Origin: Candidula unifasciata | Lineage: Eukaryota > Mollusca > Gastropoda > Stylommatophora > Geomitridae | Direction of reading: 5' to 3' | DNA length: 64,000 nucleotides | Assembly (NCBI GenBank): GCA_905116865.2 | Contig: CAJHNH020000850.1 | Span: forward strand, 1 to 64,000 | Shown: one piece after another, positions 34,301 to 49,300 of the stretch | Layout of the letters: each line of letters starts with the position of its first letter | Numbering within the stretch: the stretch's first letter is position 1 | Made by a program: the position numbers and the translations under genes | The notes under the pieces: model-generated | Seen by the model: only the letters and a program-made list of their open reading frames with translations | Database searches by the model: none | Told to the model about the DNA's origin: nothing

Positions 34301-37300
34301 TGTGTCTTCATACTGTCAGATGTTGTGTCTACATACTGCCAGATGTTGTGTCTACATACTGTCAGATTTTGTGTCTACATGCTGTCAGATGTTGTGTCTA
34401 CATGCTGTCAGATGTTGTGTCTACATACTGTCAGATGTTGTGTCTACATACTGTCAGATGTTGTGTCTACATACTGTCAGATGTTGTCTACATACTGTCA
34501 GATGTTGTATCTACATACTGTCAGATGTTGTATCTACATACTGTCAGATGTTGTATCTACATACTGTCAGATGTTGTGTCAACATGCTGTCAAATGTTGT
34601 GTCTACATGCTGTCAGATGTTGTGTCTACATGCTGTCAGATGTTGTGTCTACGTGCTGTCAGATGTTGTGTCTACATGCTGTCAGATGTTGTGTCTACAT
34701 ACTGTCAGATGTTGTGTCTACATACTGTCAGATGTTGTCTACATACTGTCAGATGTTGTATCTACATACTGTCAGATGTTGTGTCAACATGCTGTCAAAT
34801 GTTGTGTCTACATGCTATCAGATGTTGTGTCTACATGCTGTCAGATGTTGTGTCTACATACTGTCAGATGTTGTGTCTACATACTGTCAGATGTTGTGTC
34901 TACATACTGTCAGATGTTGTGTCTACATACTGTCAGATGTTGTGTCTACATACTGTCAGATGTTGTGTCTACATACTGTCAAATGTTGTGTCTACATACT
35001 GTCAGATGTTGTGTCTACATTATTTCAAAAACAGTCAAGTAAAGTTCTCTTTGACAGATCTTCTCTTATAGTGGAGATCGTTCTATACCTTTATTTTATA
35101 GACCACAATTGGCACTCTGTGGCTGATGTGGTCAGCATCATGCCGGTTGCTTTTACCTCTCAGAATTGGTACCCATTCATGGCTGGGTCAAATGAGTGGT
35201 CAAGGAACCCATTTTTTGGATCCATTTGGAGTGGCTAGCTGATACATCACAGCAGCTGTGGGCACAAATAATACCTCTACACACAACTATCATGTCTGAT
35301 GATACCTCTACACACAACTATCATGTCTGATGATAATAGTTTTGAATGCAAGGTTTTCAGTTTTGGGTATATGGAGTGCTCTCCCTTAAACAAGTAGCTC
35401 TTCTATTTGTGAGATCTGTTTTGTTGTTGTTTTTTGTTGTTGACAATATGCATTTATTACATTTAACACAAATACTGCCAATTATAAACTTCATAGTATT
35501 TAACACACTATTTAACATACCTTCCTTCCTTCTCTACATCCCCTCCCTCCCCATAAAACCCTCCCCAAACCTGGAGACAGTATTTCCTTGGAAACTGTCA
35601 ACAATCTGCTGATGATTCTGCCACATGAATGAAAACAAATAACTGGCAGTTGTAAAAACAGAAATGAGACTAACCTGAGTGAAAAATCTGCATGATCATA
35701 TTCAGCATAAGAAGGACTTTTGCTCTTGTCTAATGTCACTAGTCTTTCTCTTCTGCTGCCATTTGTTGTTTGCAGGTGATTCTTGTACTGAGATGGTGTA
35801 GCCATGGAATGTCCAGGTGAATGAAGTGACCTGTTTAGACCGTGCTGAACACAGCTTGGGCTGAAGTTGCAAGAAGTTTTAAGGCTGCCAGCTTGCTCAT
35901 GTCTTGGAGTATAGGAAACAGGCACCACAGATCTGTACCTGCCTGGAGACCTTGAATGATCTAGCCTACCTGGAGAAGATTTGCTACCACAGTCTGTGTG
36001 TACACAGTGCTTCATCTCCTGAATATCTGGGTCAATAACTGGTTGATCCATGGATGGCGGATGAGAGTATCCAGGTAGAGATGATGACCGACACTGATAG
36101 CTGCTGTCGTACCTGTGTCCCTTTGGGTGTGGGGAAGTCTCTCTCTCTAGATAAGGTCTCTGGAAGTGCTGCCTGCCTGAATCATGGGCTGTGGGGCTGT
36201 TGGGAGACTTGGACAGTCTTCTAGGGAGTCGACCACGTGAAGGGCAAGGGTTCCAGCCTCTGCTGACTCCAGAGCTCTCATCAGAATGAGAGACTCCAGC
36301 TCTCTGTGCTTCACTTGCCTGATCCTGCTCCTTCTCCCATTCATCCTCAGAGCCCTTTTCCTGAAAGTTGTTGATAATCTCTCTGATTTTGTTTCTTTGC
36401 TCATGATCTTTAAATGTTGCCAGTTCCTCAAACAATTCCTGTCGCTCCTGTCTCGTCTGAGCCAGACATTTCCGCAGTCCATCCATGGTGTCTACAGTTT
36501 TGGTCTGTTTGTGTGTCAGCAGTTCTACCTCCTGGGGGTTACAAAACACATGGAATTAGTCAATGACCAAACATTTTCTGAGAATATACATCACAACATA
36601 TCTAGTATATATTTATTTGCCATATAATCACAGTGTTTACTACAGATGAAAAGTTGGGGATTAAACTTGAGGCAAGAGGTTGGGGTTTAGACTATAGGTG
36701 ATAGGTTGGTGTTGAGACAACAGGCAAGATGTTGGTGTTGAGACAACAGCAGAGAAGTTGGTGTTGAGACTACAGGTGAGAGGTTGGGGTTGAAAATACA
36801 GATAAGAGTTGGTGTTGAGACAACATGAGAGAGGTTGGTGTTAAGACTACAGGTGAGAGGTTGGAGATGAGTTTATGGGTGAGAGGTTGGTGTTAAGACT
36901 GTAAGTGAAAGGTTTTGGTTGAGATTAGAGGTGAGAGGTTGGGGTTGAGACTACAGGTGACAGGTTGGTGTTGAGACAGCATGTGAGAGGTTGGCTTTGA
37001 GACAACATGTGAGAGGTTGGTGTTAAGACTACAGGTGAGAGGTTGGAGATGAGTCTACGGGTAAGAGGTTTGTGTTAAGACTGCAAGTGAAAGGCTGGGG
37101 TTCAGCCAACATTTGAGAGGTTGGTGTTGAGACTACAGATAAGAGGTTGGGGTTGATACTACAGGTGAGAGGTTGGAGTTGAGACTACAGGTGAGAGGTT
37201 GGGGTTGAGACTACAGTTGAGAGGTTGGTTTTGAGACTACAGGTGAAAGTTTGGGGTTGAGACTACAGGTGAAAGTTTGGGGTTCAGACTACAGGGAAAA

Positions 37301-40300
37301 GGTTGGGGTTGAGACTAGAGGTGAGAGGTTGGTGTTGAGACTACAGATGAGATGTTGTAGTTGATAATATATGGTATGGTATCATCATCATCATGTACCT
37401 TGCAACTGGCATAGGTGCTGATGTGTCTCCACCAATCACGATATCTGTTTGCCTGGAACAGCTCTCTTGATGATATCCTTCCCTGCCATCACTTCAGCCC
37501 ATCCAGAATCATCTGTTATGGTTTGCCTCTACCCCATTTTTCACTGATCTCCAGTTGTCACAATGTTCTCCAATGTCTCTCTTCTCATTATGTGGCCAAA
37601 GAACAGTGTTTGTCTCTTTCTTATTGTTGTATATAAAGATCTACTTTCATAAGCTTCTTTCAAACAATCGTTGTTAGTTACTCTAGTTGTCTAAGGTATT
37701 TGTAGCATTCATCTCAGAAACCACATCTCTGTTGCTTCCAAATTTCACTTAATTTGTTCACTGACATTGCAAGATTCTCTGCCATACAACAGAATAGGTT
37801 CTATGTAACATTTTAGCACCTCCTTTCTGACATTAAATGGCATAAGATATTTTTCATTTTCTGAAATGCAGCTTTCCCTTGACCTTTTATGCTTTTAATC
37901 TCTGTCACACATTTTCCATTTGATGATATAATTGTTCCCAGATATTTGGATTTATTGACATTACCAGTGTTTCACCTCTTTCATTTCTTAATCCTAAACA
38001 ATTTTCCCGAACTATATCTTCCGTTCTCTCTATCCCAGCTCTTGCATTAAAATCTCCCGATATTATTTTAATTTCTTGTGATTTTGTTTGGGCAATTGCC
38101 AAATCTAAATTTTCTTACAGTTTGTATATTTCCTTTTCACTGCTAACTGATGTTGGGGCACACACTTGAAATATGTCTATATTTATTGGTTTGCCTCTGA
38201 TTTTAAAATTTATAACATCTTATATACTTTTGCTTTTGCTGTTTTCTAATAAAATATTATCCGCAACCCATTTTCATGTTTGTCACTTCCTGAATACATT
38301 ATTGTGTACTTGTCTGATCTTTCCAGTACCCTTCCATCTCATTTAAATCATTCCTAGGATGTTTATTTTCATACATTCCATTTCTTTTATAACATTTTCT
38401 GTCTTTCACAAAACTGCCACGTTGCTAGTTTAACACTTTTAATTCTATTAATATTTTTAAAATTGCCATCAGTAACCTGATGACAATCTGGGATCACCAG
38501 TGACTCGTGACTGTCCTACCAGACAAGGCTGGCCTTAGACTTCCATTAACATCATTTGTGTGATTCAGTCTGTGTTTCTTCATGAGATATCTTAGGAATA
38601 TAATGTGGTGGTTTCCCATTGTCTTCCACATCCATATGGGGTATTTAAACCTGCACCTTTGACAGTAATTTCCACTGTCAGGACAAGTGGGTTACCTTCT
38701 CTGACCAGCTATGAGTTATCCACTTATTCCGGTGGATACTCGGCCCCTATATCTGCGTTAGTCAAACCGTGGTGTGTTTCCCACTCTCCACCACTTGGAG
38801 GTGCAATTTAGAATTTTCTCGTTCACCAAATTTGAGACCAGGATGACATTTCTCAAACTCTGTAGGTACCTTCTGGAGGGTGGTAGTATGGAGGGTGGTA
38901 ATATGGAGGGTAGTAGTATGGAGGGTGGTAGTATGGAGGGTGGTAGTATGGAGGGTGGTAGTATGGAGGGTGTGGTATGAGAGGTTGCAATTGAAAATCT
39001 GTGATATCTCTGTGAGATAATCATTTTCTTATTCTATTGGAAATAAGCCAGACCTCTAAGGACACCTACCTCTCTAAAGGCACATACCTCTCTGAAGGTG
39101 CATACCTCTCTAAGAGCACATACTTCTCTAAGGGCGACACCTCTCTGAGGGCACATACCTCTCTGAGGGCACCTACCTCTGAGGACACCTACCTCTCTGA
39201 GGGCACCTACCTCTCTGAGGGCACCTACCTCTCTGAGGTCACCTACCTCTCTGAGGTCACCTACCTCTCTGGGGGCACCTACCTCTCTGGGGCACCTACC
39301 TCTCTGAGTGCACCTCCCTCTCTGAGGGCACCTACTTCTCTGAGGGCACCTACCTCTCTGAGGGCACCTGCCTCTCTGAGGGCACCTACCTCTCTGATGG
39401 CACCTACCTCTCTGAGAGTACCTACCTCTCTGAGGGCACCTACCTCTCTAAGGGCTCATACCTCTCTGAGGCCACCTACCTTTCTAAAGGCACATGCATC
39501 TCTGAAGGCACATACATCTCTAAGGGCACCTACCTCTCTAAGGGCCCATACCTCTCTGAGACCAGCTACCTTTCTAAAAGCACATACATCTCTGAAGACA
39601 CATACATCTCTGAGGGCACCTACCTCTCTAAAGGCACATAACTCTCTGAGGGCACCTACCTCTCTAAAGGCACATAACTCTCTGAGGGCACCTACCTCTC
39701 TAAGGGCATATACCTCTGAGGGCACCTACCTCTCTGAGGGAACCAACCTCTCTGAGGGAACCAACCTCTCTGAGGAAACCAACCTCTCTGACGGCACATA
39801 CCTCTCTAAGGACACACACCTCTCTGAAGACATATAACCCTCTGATAGCACCTACCTCTCTGAGATCACTATTGTCCTGTTCTACACATCTAAGTCTGGA
39901 CTCAAGCTTCCAGTTTTCAGCTTTTAGATCATCAATTTGAGTTTGGCTCTTGGTTACTGAATCCTCTAGCAACACGGCAGTGTGGTGTAGTTGCTGCTGC
40001 AGCTGTTGGGTCTGGGTCTCCATCTGTTGAGAAAGCCCTCATCATGTGAGCATGCTGGACAGCAGATCTCAGTCATGAACATTCCATAATACAGACACAC
40101 AACACAACAATTGAACATCTGATGATAAAGATCTTAATAACCAACAGATTTAAAAAATCTCAATAAATCTAGTATAAAATATTCAAATTATTTAACATCT
40201 GGTATAAGAGATCAGATTTTTTTTTTAAATCGTCTGATATAAGAGATCCTAATAATGAACATCATAAACAAGAGATCCCAATGAATTAACATCTGAAATA

Positions 40301-43300
40301 AGAGACCCCAACAAATGAACATCTGATATAAGAGATACCAACAAATGAATATCTGATATAACAGATACCAACAAATGAACATCTGATATACCAAACTTCA
40401 ATAAATGAACATCTGATAAGACAGATACCAATAAATGAACATCTGATATAAGAGATCCCAACAAATGAACATCTGATATAAGAGATCCAAAAAAATGAAT
40501 ATCTGATATAAGAGATCCCAAAAAAATGAACATCTGATATAAGAGATCCCAATAAATGAACATCAGATATAATAGATCCCAAAAAATGAACACCTGATAT
40601 AAGAGATCCCAATAAATGAACATCAGATATAACAGATCCCAACAAATGAACATCTGATATAACAGACCTCAACAAATGAACATCTGATATAGCAGACCTT
40701 AACAAATGAACATCTGATATAAGAGATACCAACAAATGAATATCTGATATAACAGATACCAACAAATGAACATCTGATATACCAAACTTCAATAAATGAA
40801 CATCTGATAAGACAGATACCAATAAATGAACATCTGATATAAGAGATCCCAACAAATGAACATCTGATATAAGAGATCCAAAAAAATGAATATCTGATAT
40901 AAGAGATCCCAAAAAAATGAACATCTGATATAAGAGATCCCAATAAATGAACATCAGATATAATAGATCCCAAAAAATGAACACCTGATATAAGAGATCC
41001 CAATAAATGAACATCAGATATAACAGATCCCAACAAATGAACATCTGATATAACAGACCTCAACAAATGAACATCTGATATAGCAGACCTTAACAAATGA
41101 ACATCTGATATAAGAGATCCTATTAAAAAAAACACCTGATAAAATAAATCACACAAAAAGAATACCTGTTAAAGGAAATCCACAAAATGAACTCCTGATT
41201 TAATATATCCAAATAAATAAACATATCATATAAGGGATCCTAATAAATGAACCTCTGATATAAGAGATCCTAATATATAAACATCTGATAAAAGAGTTTC
41301 CAATAAATGAACATCTGATATAACAGACCTCAACAAATGAACATCTGATATAACAGACCTTAACAAATGAACATCTGATATCAGAGATCCTATTAAAAGA
41401 ACACCTGATAAAATAAATCACACAAAAAGAATACCTGTTAAAGGAAATCCAAAAAATGAACTCTTGATTTAATATATCTAAATAAATAAACATTTCATAT
41501 AAGAGATCCTGATAAATGAACCTCTGATATAAGAGATCCCAATATATAAACATCTGATAAAAGAGTTTCCAATAAATGAACATCTGATATAAGAGATCCC
41601 AGTACATGATCATTTGAAATAACAAATCCCAGTTCATGAATGTATGATTTAACAGACCCCAATAAATTATTACCTGAAATGGCAGATAACAAATAATGAA
41701 AATCTTATAAAACAGATCCCAAAAAATTAATATCTGTTTTGGCAGATCCCAATAAATGAACGTCTGATACAAGAGATCCCAACACATGAACATCTGCTAT
41801 AAGAGACCTTAAAAAGTAATTATTAAATAAACTTCTGTCACAAACATATAACAGGAGGCCAGTGACCTTGATAAAGGCTATCATGCAGTGGAAATCTTTC
41901 TGTGTGACTTGACAGTTTTATCTGGATGCTAGTGAGCACCATAAGTGGGATTACAACAGGAAATCTCAACAACAGGAGAGAGATCTCAACAACAGGAGAT
42001 CTCAATAACAGGAGAGAGATCTCAACAACAAGAGATCTCAACAACAAGAGATCTCAACAACAGGAGATCTCATCTCAACAACAGGAGATCTCAACAACAG
42101 GAGATCTCATCTCAAAAACAGGGGATCTCAACAACAGGAGATCTCATCTCAACAACAGGAGATCTCATCTCAACAACAGGAGATCTCATCTCAACAACAG
42201 GAGATCTCATTTCAACAACAAGAGATCTCAACAACAGGAGATCATCTCAACAACAGGAGATCTCAACAACAGGAGATCTCATTTCAACAACAGGAGATCT
42301 CAACAACAGGAGATCATCTCAACAACAGGAGATCTCAACAACAGGAGATCTCATTTCAACAACAGGAGATCTCAACAACAGGAGATCTCAACAACAGGAG
42401 ATCTCAACAACAGGAGATCTCAATAACTAGAGATCTCATCTCAACAACAAGAGATCTCATCTCAACAACAAGAGATCTCAACAAGAGGTCTCAACAAATG
42501 AACAATTAAATGGAATCAAATCCAAGCCAGATATTACATTACTAGAGTCAGGCTGGTGTCAATTAGTTTCAGAAATAAAATGTATCTTTAAAGAAAGAGA
42601 CAAAACAATTACCTGATAAATGTCAGTTAATTCTCACCTGTAGAATGCTGCCCTCTAAATATCAACTATAGAATGCTGCCTTCTAATTCTCACCTGAAGA
42701 ATTATGCCTTCTAATACTTACCTGAAGAAAGCTGTCCTTTAATTCTCATCTGAAGAATGCTGCCCTCTAATTCTCACCTGCAGAATTATGCCCTCTAATA
42801 CTAACCTGAAGAATGCTGCCCTCTAAATATCCCCTATAGAATGATGCTCTCTAATTCTCACCTGCAGAATACTGTCCTCTAATTCAGCATTCCTACTTCT
42901 GTGTACTTGGCCCTTTCTCTGTTCCTCCTTGAGCATGACACGGAGCTGCATGTTTTCCAGCTGAGACTGTGCCAGATGCTGCCTGCAGTCCTCCAGCACG
43001 CCGTCGGTGTGCCTTAGTTTGTCGTGGACTTCCAGACGGGCACTGCTCAGTTTCGCTTGCAGGATATCATTTTCTGAGAGCACACAAGCCACTGCTTGTT
43101 TTAGTTCAATCACCTCCAGCTTGGAGAAGTTATGGCGAGATATTAGCTGTTTCCATTTCAGAACATTTCTTGGTTCAAAACCTCTGACAAGGTCTCCACT
43201 GTGGACATCAGACTTTACTGTATGAGTGGTCTGGTTGAGGTCCACATTTAGTCTACCAGACTGCCTAAGAACATTTAATAAGTTAGGGTCAGATGCCAGA

Positions 43301-46300
43301 TTTTTATCCAGGCCAGATCTGGACAGTGGCAAGCCAAGATTAGCAACATGGCCACTTAGTGTTGTCCCAGTTTCAACTGTCCTTGGTCGTACAGCTTTCC
43401 TAGATAAAGATCGAGTTGCTGGAGAACGTCGACTCAATTTTAAGAGTGGACAAGACAGTGCCCGCTCATGGCCTGTGCTAGCTGGAGTGGATATTTGCTC
43501 TGAAAGTAGTCTGAGCTTTCTGTTTTCTTGGTCTCTCCTGTACGTGGGTGAGATAACATCCTGGTCTCTCCTGTACGTGGGTGAGATAACATCCTGGTCT
43601 CTCCTGTACGTGGGTGAGATAACATCCTGGTCTCTCCTGTACGTGGGTGAGATAACATCCTGGTCTCTCCTGTATATGGGTGAGATTACATCATGGTCTC
43701 TCCTGTACGTGGGTGAGATTACATCCTGGTCTCTCCTGTACGTGGGTGAGATAACATCCTGGTCTCTCCTGTACGTGGGTGAGATTACATCCGGGTCTCT
43801 CCGGTACATGGGTGAGATTACTGATCTTGTTCTGCCTCTGACAGATTCAGGCTGAGTCTCTGTAGCAAAACTTGGTCTGTAGTCATCCCCCTCTAGCAGA
43901 TCAACCTTCTGTCTCAAGATTTCTATCTCTGCCAACAAGCCATCAATAATTCCAGGCTGGGTGTCTGTTCCACTGCCTCTATCAGATCCATCCTCACATC
44001 CAGGTCTTCTTGCCTGCTCCCAGGCCTCCCTCCGTGGCACTCTACTAGCTCCCCCACTCCTGAGAGCACTGTCCCTTCTGTCTACTAAGTTATCCACATA
44101 GTAATCTGTCATGTGTGGATAAGAGGACATGTAACTATTCTGTGAGTTTTCTGCAAGACTCACACCTGGGTGTACAGCATGATTCTTTGAAGATCTACCA
44201 TCTGTGACAGTTACTCTCAGACTGATGTCATGACCTGCTTGTTGGGATGTTATCTCTGCAAGCTGGGCTAAGACTTCTGGTGAGACCTCTGAGGAAATGC
44301 TGACTTGGATGTTTCTGTCAGCTGATTCCCTGGCATCCACTGTTTGTGGAGATAATGACCTGCACTTTGCTGGCCCAGAGAATTCAGGATGAGGTTTCCA
44401 TGACCGCTCTGCTGAACGTCTTGCTGTAGAATGTGCATGTGAGACAACAGCCTGTCTCTGTGGAGACAGGGAGTGATGTCTGTGGGATGTTGTCAAGACT
44501 GGAGCACCATAAGTAGGATCACTACGGACAGGAGCTCTAGATGATAACCTCTGATAACCAGGGGTTTGATGTTCTTGCACATACCTGTCTTGTTGGAACA
44601 GAACCCTGGAACTTGAAGTCAGAGGCTCTGACCTGAATCTCTTGTTTGGAATAGTTTGTTCATTCATTTCTTGTAAAAACTGAGAATTATCTTTGTTTGA
44701 TGTGAGTGAAGGTGATCTGGCCAGGGTGTTGCCTCTAACTGGATGTGTTTCACTGACACCTGGGACTTCTGGTTCACCTGTAAACACAGAGACCAGGTGT
44801 GTTTCATTATGTAGCCTTCTGTGGATGTCTCCAACATCTACTTCAGCAGGGATGTTCCTGTCATTAGATGTTGTCTCACCAGTAGTCTGTGTCTGACTGG
44901 TGTGTGAGGACTGAATTGGACTATGTGGGGAACTTCCATCAACAGCTGACAATACATGGCTGGATCTGCTTCTTCGCGATAATGGGTAGCCATTTTCCAA
45001 CCTGCTTGTGGTAAAACTACTGTAGCCCTCAGCATCTAGAGACTTTGATCTGCCAGCAAGACTGATTCTGTAATGACTAATCAAGGGGGAAACTGGTGCC
45101 CCAACGTCATCTATCACAGACACTGCTGACAAGCGATCGATGGAATCTCTCCACTGTCTGATGTAATCTCTGGGCCTTTTGATTCTGATGTCCTCCTCTC
45201 TTGGCTTCTGCTTGTACCTGTGGTCCAGTATTCTTTCACTCTGCTTTACTACACAAGATGGGTTGAATTCATTGTGTCCTCTGCTGTGAGCGATGTCCAG
45301 GCCACTTTTGCTATTGTTGTGTGTTGTGTTATGCTGAATGCTGACACTAATTGAATTTCCATGTGCCTTTACTGCCTGCGATGTACCCTGCTTCAGAGCT
45401 GAATGATCCCCAGAGACATGCTTGGGGCTCTTGGACAATTGAGGAATTGTATCCTGTTCTCCCTGGCTCCTCATCTGGTCCTCCCCATCCCTGCTCACTG
45501 CAATTTCAGGCAAAAGCTCCATGAGCCTGCCTTCGGTAATCAGAGATGAAGACCCATCACCTACTTGGATCTGTTCAGGTAAGAAATCTACCTGTGAGGG
45601 TAACTGTTCTAAAACCTGATGCTCTCTTGTGTGCTGCCGTGAAAGCACATTTCCAGGAGTCGCAGAAGATAAAATGAGATGGCCGAAATCTGCAGAAGCA
45701 GTATCTGACCTTCCTAAATCTGCAGAAGCAGTATCTGATCTTCTTAAATCTGCAGAAGCAGTATCTAACCTTCTTAAATCTGCAGAAGTGATACTTGATC
45801 TCCCTAAATCTACAGGAGATGTCCTATGAAGTTCTTCGGCAGAAACCAGTGAGGTAAGTCTCTGACCATCTCTAGTAGGTGGCTGATCTTGTACTGGTGA
45901 GGTAAGTCTCTGACCATCCCCTGTAGGTGGCTGATCTTGTACTGGTGAGGTAAGTCTCTGACCATCCCTTGTAGGTATCTGACTCTTTGATTTCACTGAT
46001 GACATCTGCGGATGTTGTCAATAAATAAGTACATGCTTAAAAAACCTCTGAGGCTTGTAGAGACAAGAAGAATCTTGGTTGATCTTGAAAAAAAAAAAGA
46101 ACCGTATTAAAAATTAAAAGCAAAGTCTAAAAGGGAATGCTATCCAAAGGAAGGGGAGAGACAATAAAGGCTAAGATAAATCTACTACTTGAACCTATCT
46201 CTACCCCAAGCCTATAAGAGCTGCAACAAATAATGTCGTAGCGAGTTGAAGCCAAAACCCACATCCAAGCTGCTTTAGTAACAAGAAAATACATTGTTAG

Positions 46301-49300
46301 GCAAAGACTTAAACGTATGGTGTCCTAGCCCTGACAGGGTATGTTCTGTATGAAATCTACTTAGCAGTGACAATAAAACTAGTTGCACTAACTATAAGTC
46401 CTATTTTCAAATCAAACAAATGGATACAACCATCACATTCAACATCTGTTTATTTTCCTGAACACAAAACTAACATGCTTCACCGATAACAATAAATTAA
46501 CAATCAACAGACCATGTGCTAATCACTCCAGCTAACTAAGAAGAGAGTTCATTTTCAGCAACCTGCAAATAAAAATCTCAGAGCGAGGATGCAAATGGAT
46601 ATCTAGGTGTAACACAATCTAACTACTGACACTCAGATTTTACACAGTCTAACTACTGAATGTACCACCATCATGAAACCAGTGAGCCAATCCATTTCTA
46701 TCCACTCAGTCCCCTGAACCCATATTGCACTAAGACTTGTGTGGTACCGCAACTGATTGATGGGACTACCTGTCCCTAGGATAACTTGTTGGACCAAAGA
46801 GCAAAAAGCCAAGAGAGGGCCTTTTCCTGCTGCACTGGGCATTTTATAACCTTTTAAAACCACCGTCACTTGCAGGCCACTTCTGGAAAGTTCTGCTTTG
46901 CAAAATTGCCAGTTTCAGATCACAAATGCAGCCAAACCAAAATTATTAACAGGCTAAATAACTATTTATCAGCCTGTTACAGAACAACTGTTACATATCT
47001 GAGGCTTCTACAGAAAAGAAGAATGTTGGTACACAGTTGAGGTTTATTGGATCAGTCAATATTAAAAAAAAAAATCACTGACAGGTGGTACAGGAGAGTA
47101 AGAAACAAACAGTGGAACAAAGTTGATGTTAAAGAACACAGCAGATAACAGGCAGTAACAAATGTTTTAAGTAGCAAATTTTGTCGTGTGACTTAACATT
47201 CTGTATGATTATATCTGTTAGTGTGACTTATATCATTCTGTATGATTGTGTCTGTTGTTGTGTGACTTATCTCATTCTCTATGGTTGTGTCTGTTGTGTG
47301 ACTTATATCATTCTGTATGATTGTGTCTGTTGTTGTGTGACTTATATTATTCTCTATGGTTGTGTCTGTTGTGTGACTTATATCATTTTGTATGATTGTG
47401 TCTATTTTTGTGGGATTTACATCATTCTGTAGGAATGTGTCTATTGTTGTGTGACTTTTATCACTTTGTAAGATTGTGTCTGTTGTTGTGTGACTTACAT
47501 CATTTTGTAACATTGTGTCTGTTGTTGTGTGACTTATATCATTCTCTATGATTGTGTCTGTTGTTGTGGGACTTATATCATTCTGTATAGTTGTTTCTGT
47601 TGTGTGACTTATATCATTCTGTATGGTTGTGTCTGTTGATTTGTGGCATACATTATTCTGTATGATTGTGTCTATTTTTGTGTGATTTACATCATTCTGT
47701 AGGAATATGTCTATTGTTGTGTGACTTACATCATTTTGTATGATTGTGTCTGTTGTTGTGGGACTTATATCAGCTGCTTGACTTATGTAATTTTGCATAA
47801 CTGTATTAGCTGTTGTGCTGTTGTATGACTTATGTCATTCTGCATGATTGTTTTTTGTCTTTGATGCATGTCAGAATGGCATGTCAAAGTGTTAGTTACA
47901 AGTGAAAAATGTCAAATGTCAATGAGATAGTCGAACTTTAGCTCACCCTCCTTTTTAACAGAGACAGAAAGATCATTAACCCGTTCTCATCGACTGTTCC
48001 TTCAATAATATCATTGGACCTGGAGGGAGAGATATAAACATGAGACAGTGTCAACAAGGTCATGTCACAAACTGTCGGTGTCATGGATACAAATGTGACA
48101 TTTATGTCGATTTTATTTTTAAATTTGTACTTCATCAGCAGATGAGGTTTCCTCAGAAACAAAACATGCTATTGATAGAAACAACATAAACTCCTCCCTA
48201 GTGTCTAATCTCCCCCCCCCCCTTCCCACCCCCCCACTCCCCCCCACAGTCACCTCGCTGGGACTGCCAAAACTTCTCTGAGCTGTCCTATTCCCCACAA
48301 CAGTCACCTCCCCAGGACTGCTCAAACTTCTCTGAGCTGTCCTAATCCCCTCCACAGTCACCTCCCTGGGACTGCCCAAACTTGTCTGAGCTGTCCTAAC
48401 ATGCTTGAAGTCAATTTATGAAGTCCTCTTTGGAAATGAGAAGTAGTGCTTAGCTGTTATGTTCCCTACAATGTCTTTTTGTGACACACACTATGTCTCT
48501 TTCAGTGGCATTCTCAGCCGCAGAAACAGCCAATACTGAATCAGTTTAAACAGCTTACTTAATTTAACTTATGCTCAAAGCAGTCGCTAAATGTGTGTTG
48601 AACTTCTTAATGGTTTAGTATCTTGATATCTGCAAACTTCTTGCGAAATTTGGTGCAACACTGCACCTCAAACAGTGCAATACTGCACCTCAAACACTGC
48701 ACCTCAAACACTGCACCTCAAACACTGCATCTCAATTAGTGCAAAACTGCACCTCAAACACTGCACCTCAAATACTGCACCTCAAATACTGCACCTCAAA
48801 TACTGCACCTCATATACTGCACCTCAAATACTGCACCTCAAATACTGCACCTCAAATACTGCACCTCAAATACTGCACCTCAAACACTGCACCTCAAATA
48901 ATGCACCTCAAACAATGCAATACTGCACCTCAAACACTGCACCTCAAATACTGCACCTCAAACAGTGCAATACTGCACCTCAAACAGTGCAATAATGCAC
49001 CTCAAACAGTGCAATACTGTACCTCAAACAGTGCAATACTGTACCTCCAACAGTGCAATACTGTACCTCACATACTGCAACACTGCACCTAAAACAGTGC
49101 AACACTGCACCTCAAATACTGCACCTCAAACAGTGCAATACTGCACCTCAAACAGTGCAATACTGTACCTCAAACAGTGCAATACTGTACCTCACATACT
49201 GCAACATTGCACCTCAAACTGTGTAATACTGCACCTAAAACAATGCAATACTTTACCTCAAATACTGCAACTTCACCTCAAACAGTGCAATACTGTACCT

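Noticed and set aside
34240..35238. 332-codon Cys-rich frame that looks like a cysteine-repeat protein
   Set aside because: All three + frames are open because the 23-bp unit lacks stops; it is intronic and antisense to a supported gene.
41838..42430. Paired ~70-166-codon frames in the AACAACAGGAGATCTC array
   Set aside because: Repeat artefacts from a 16/21-bp array with few stop codons.
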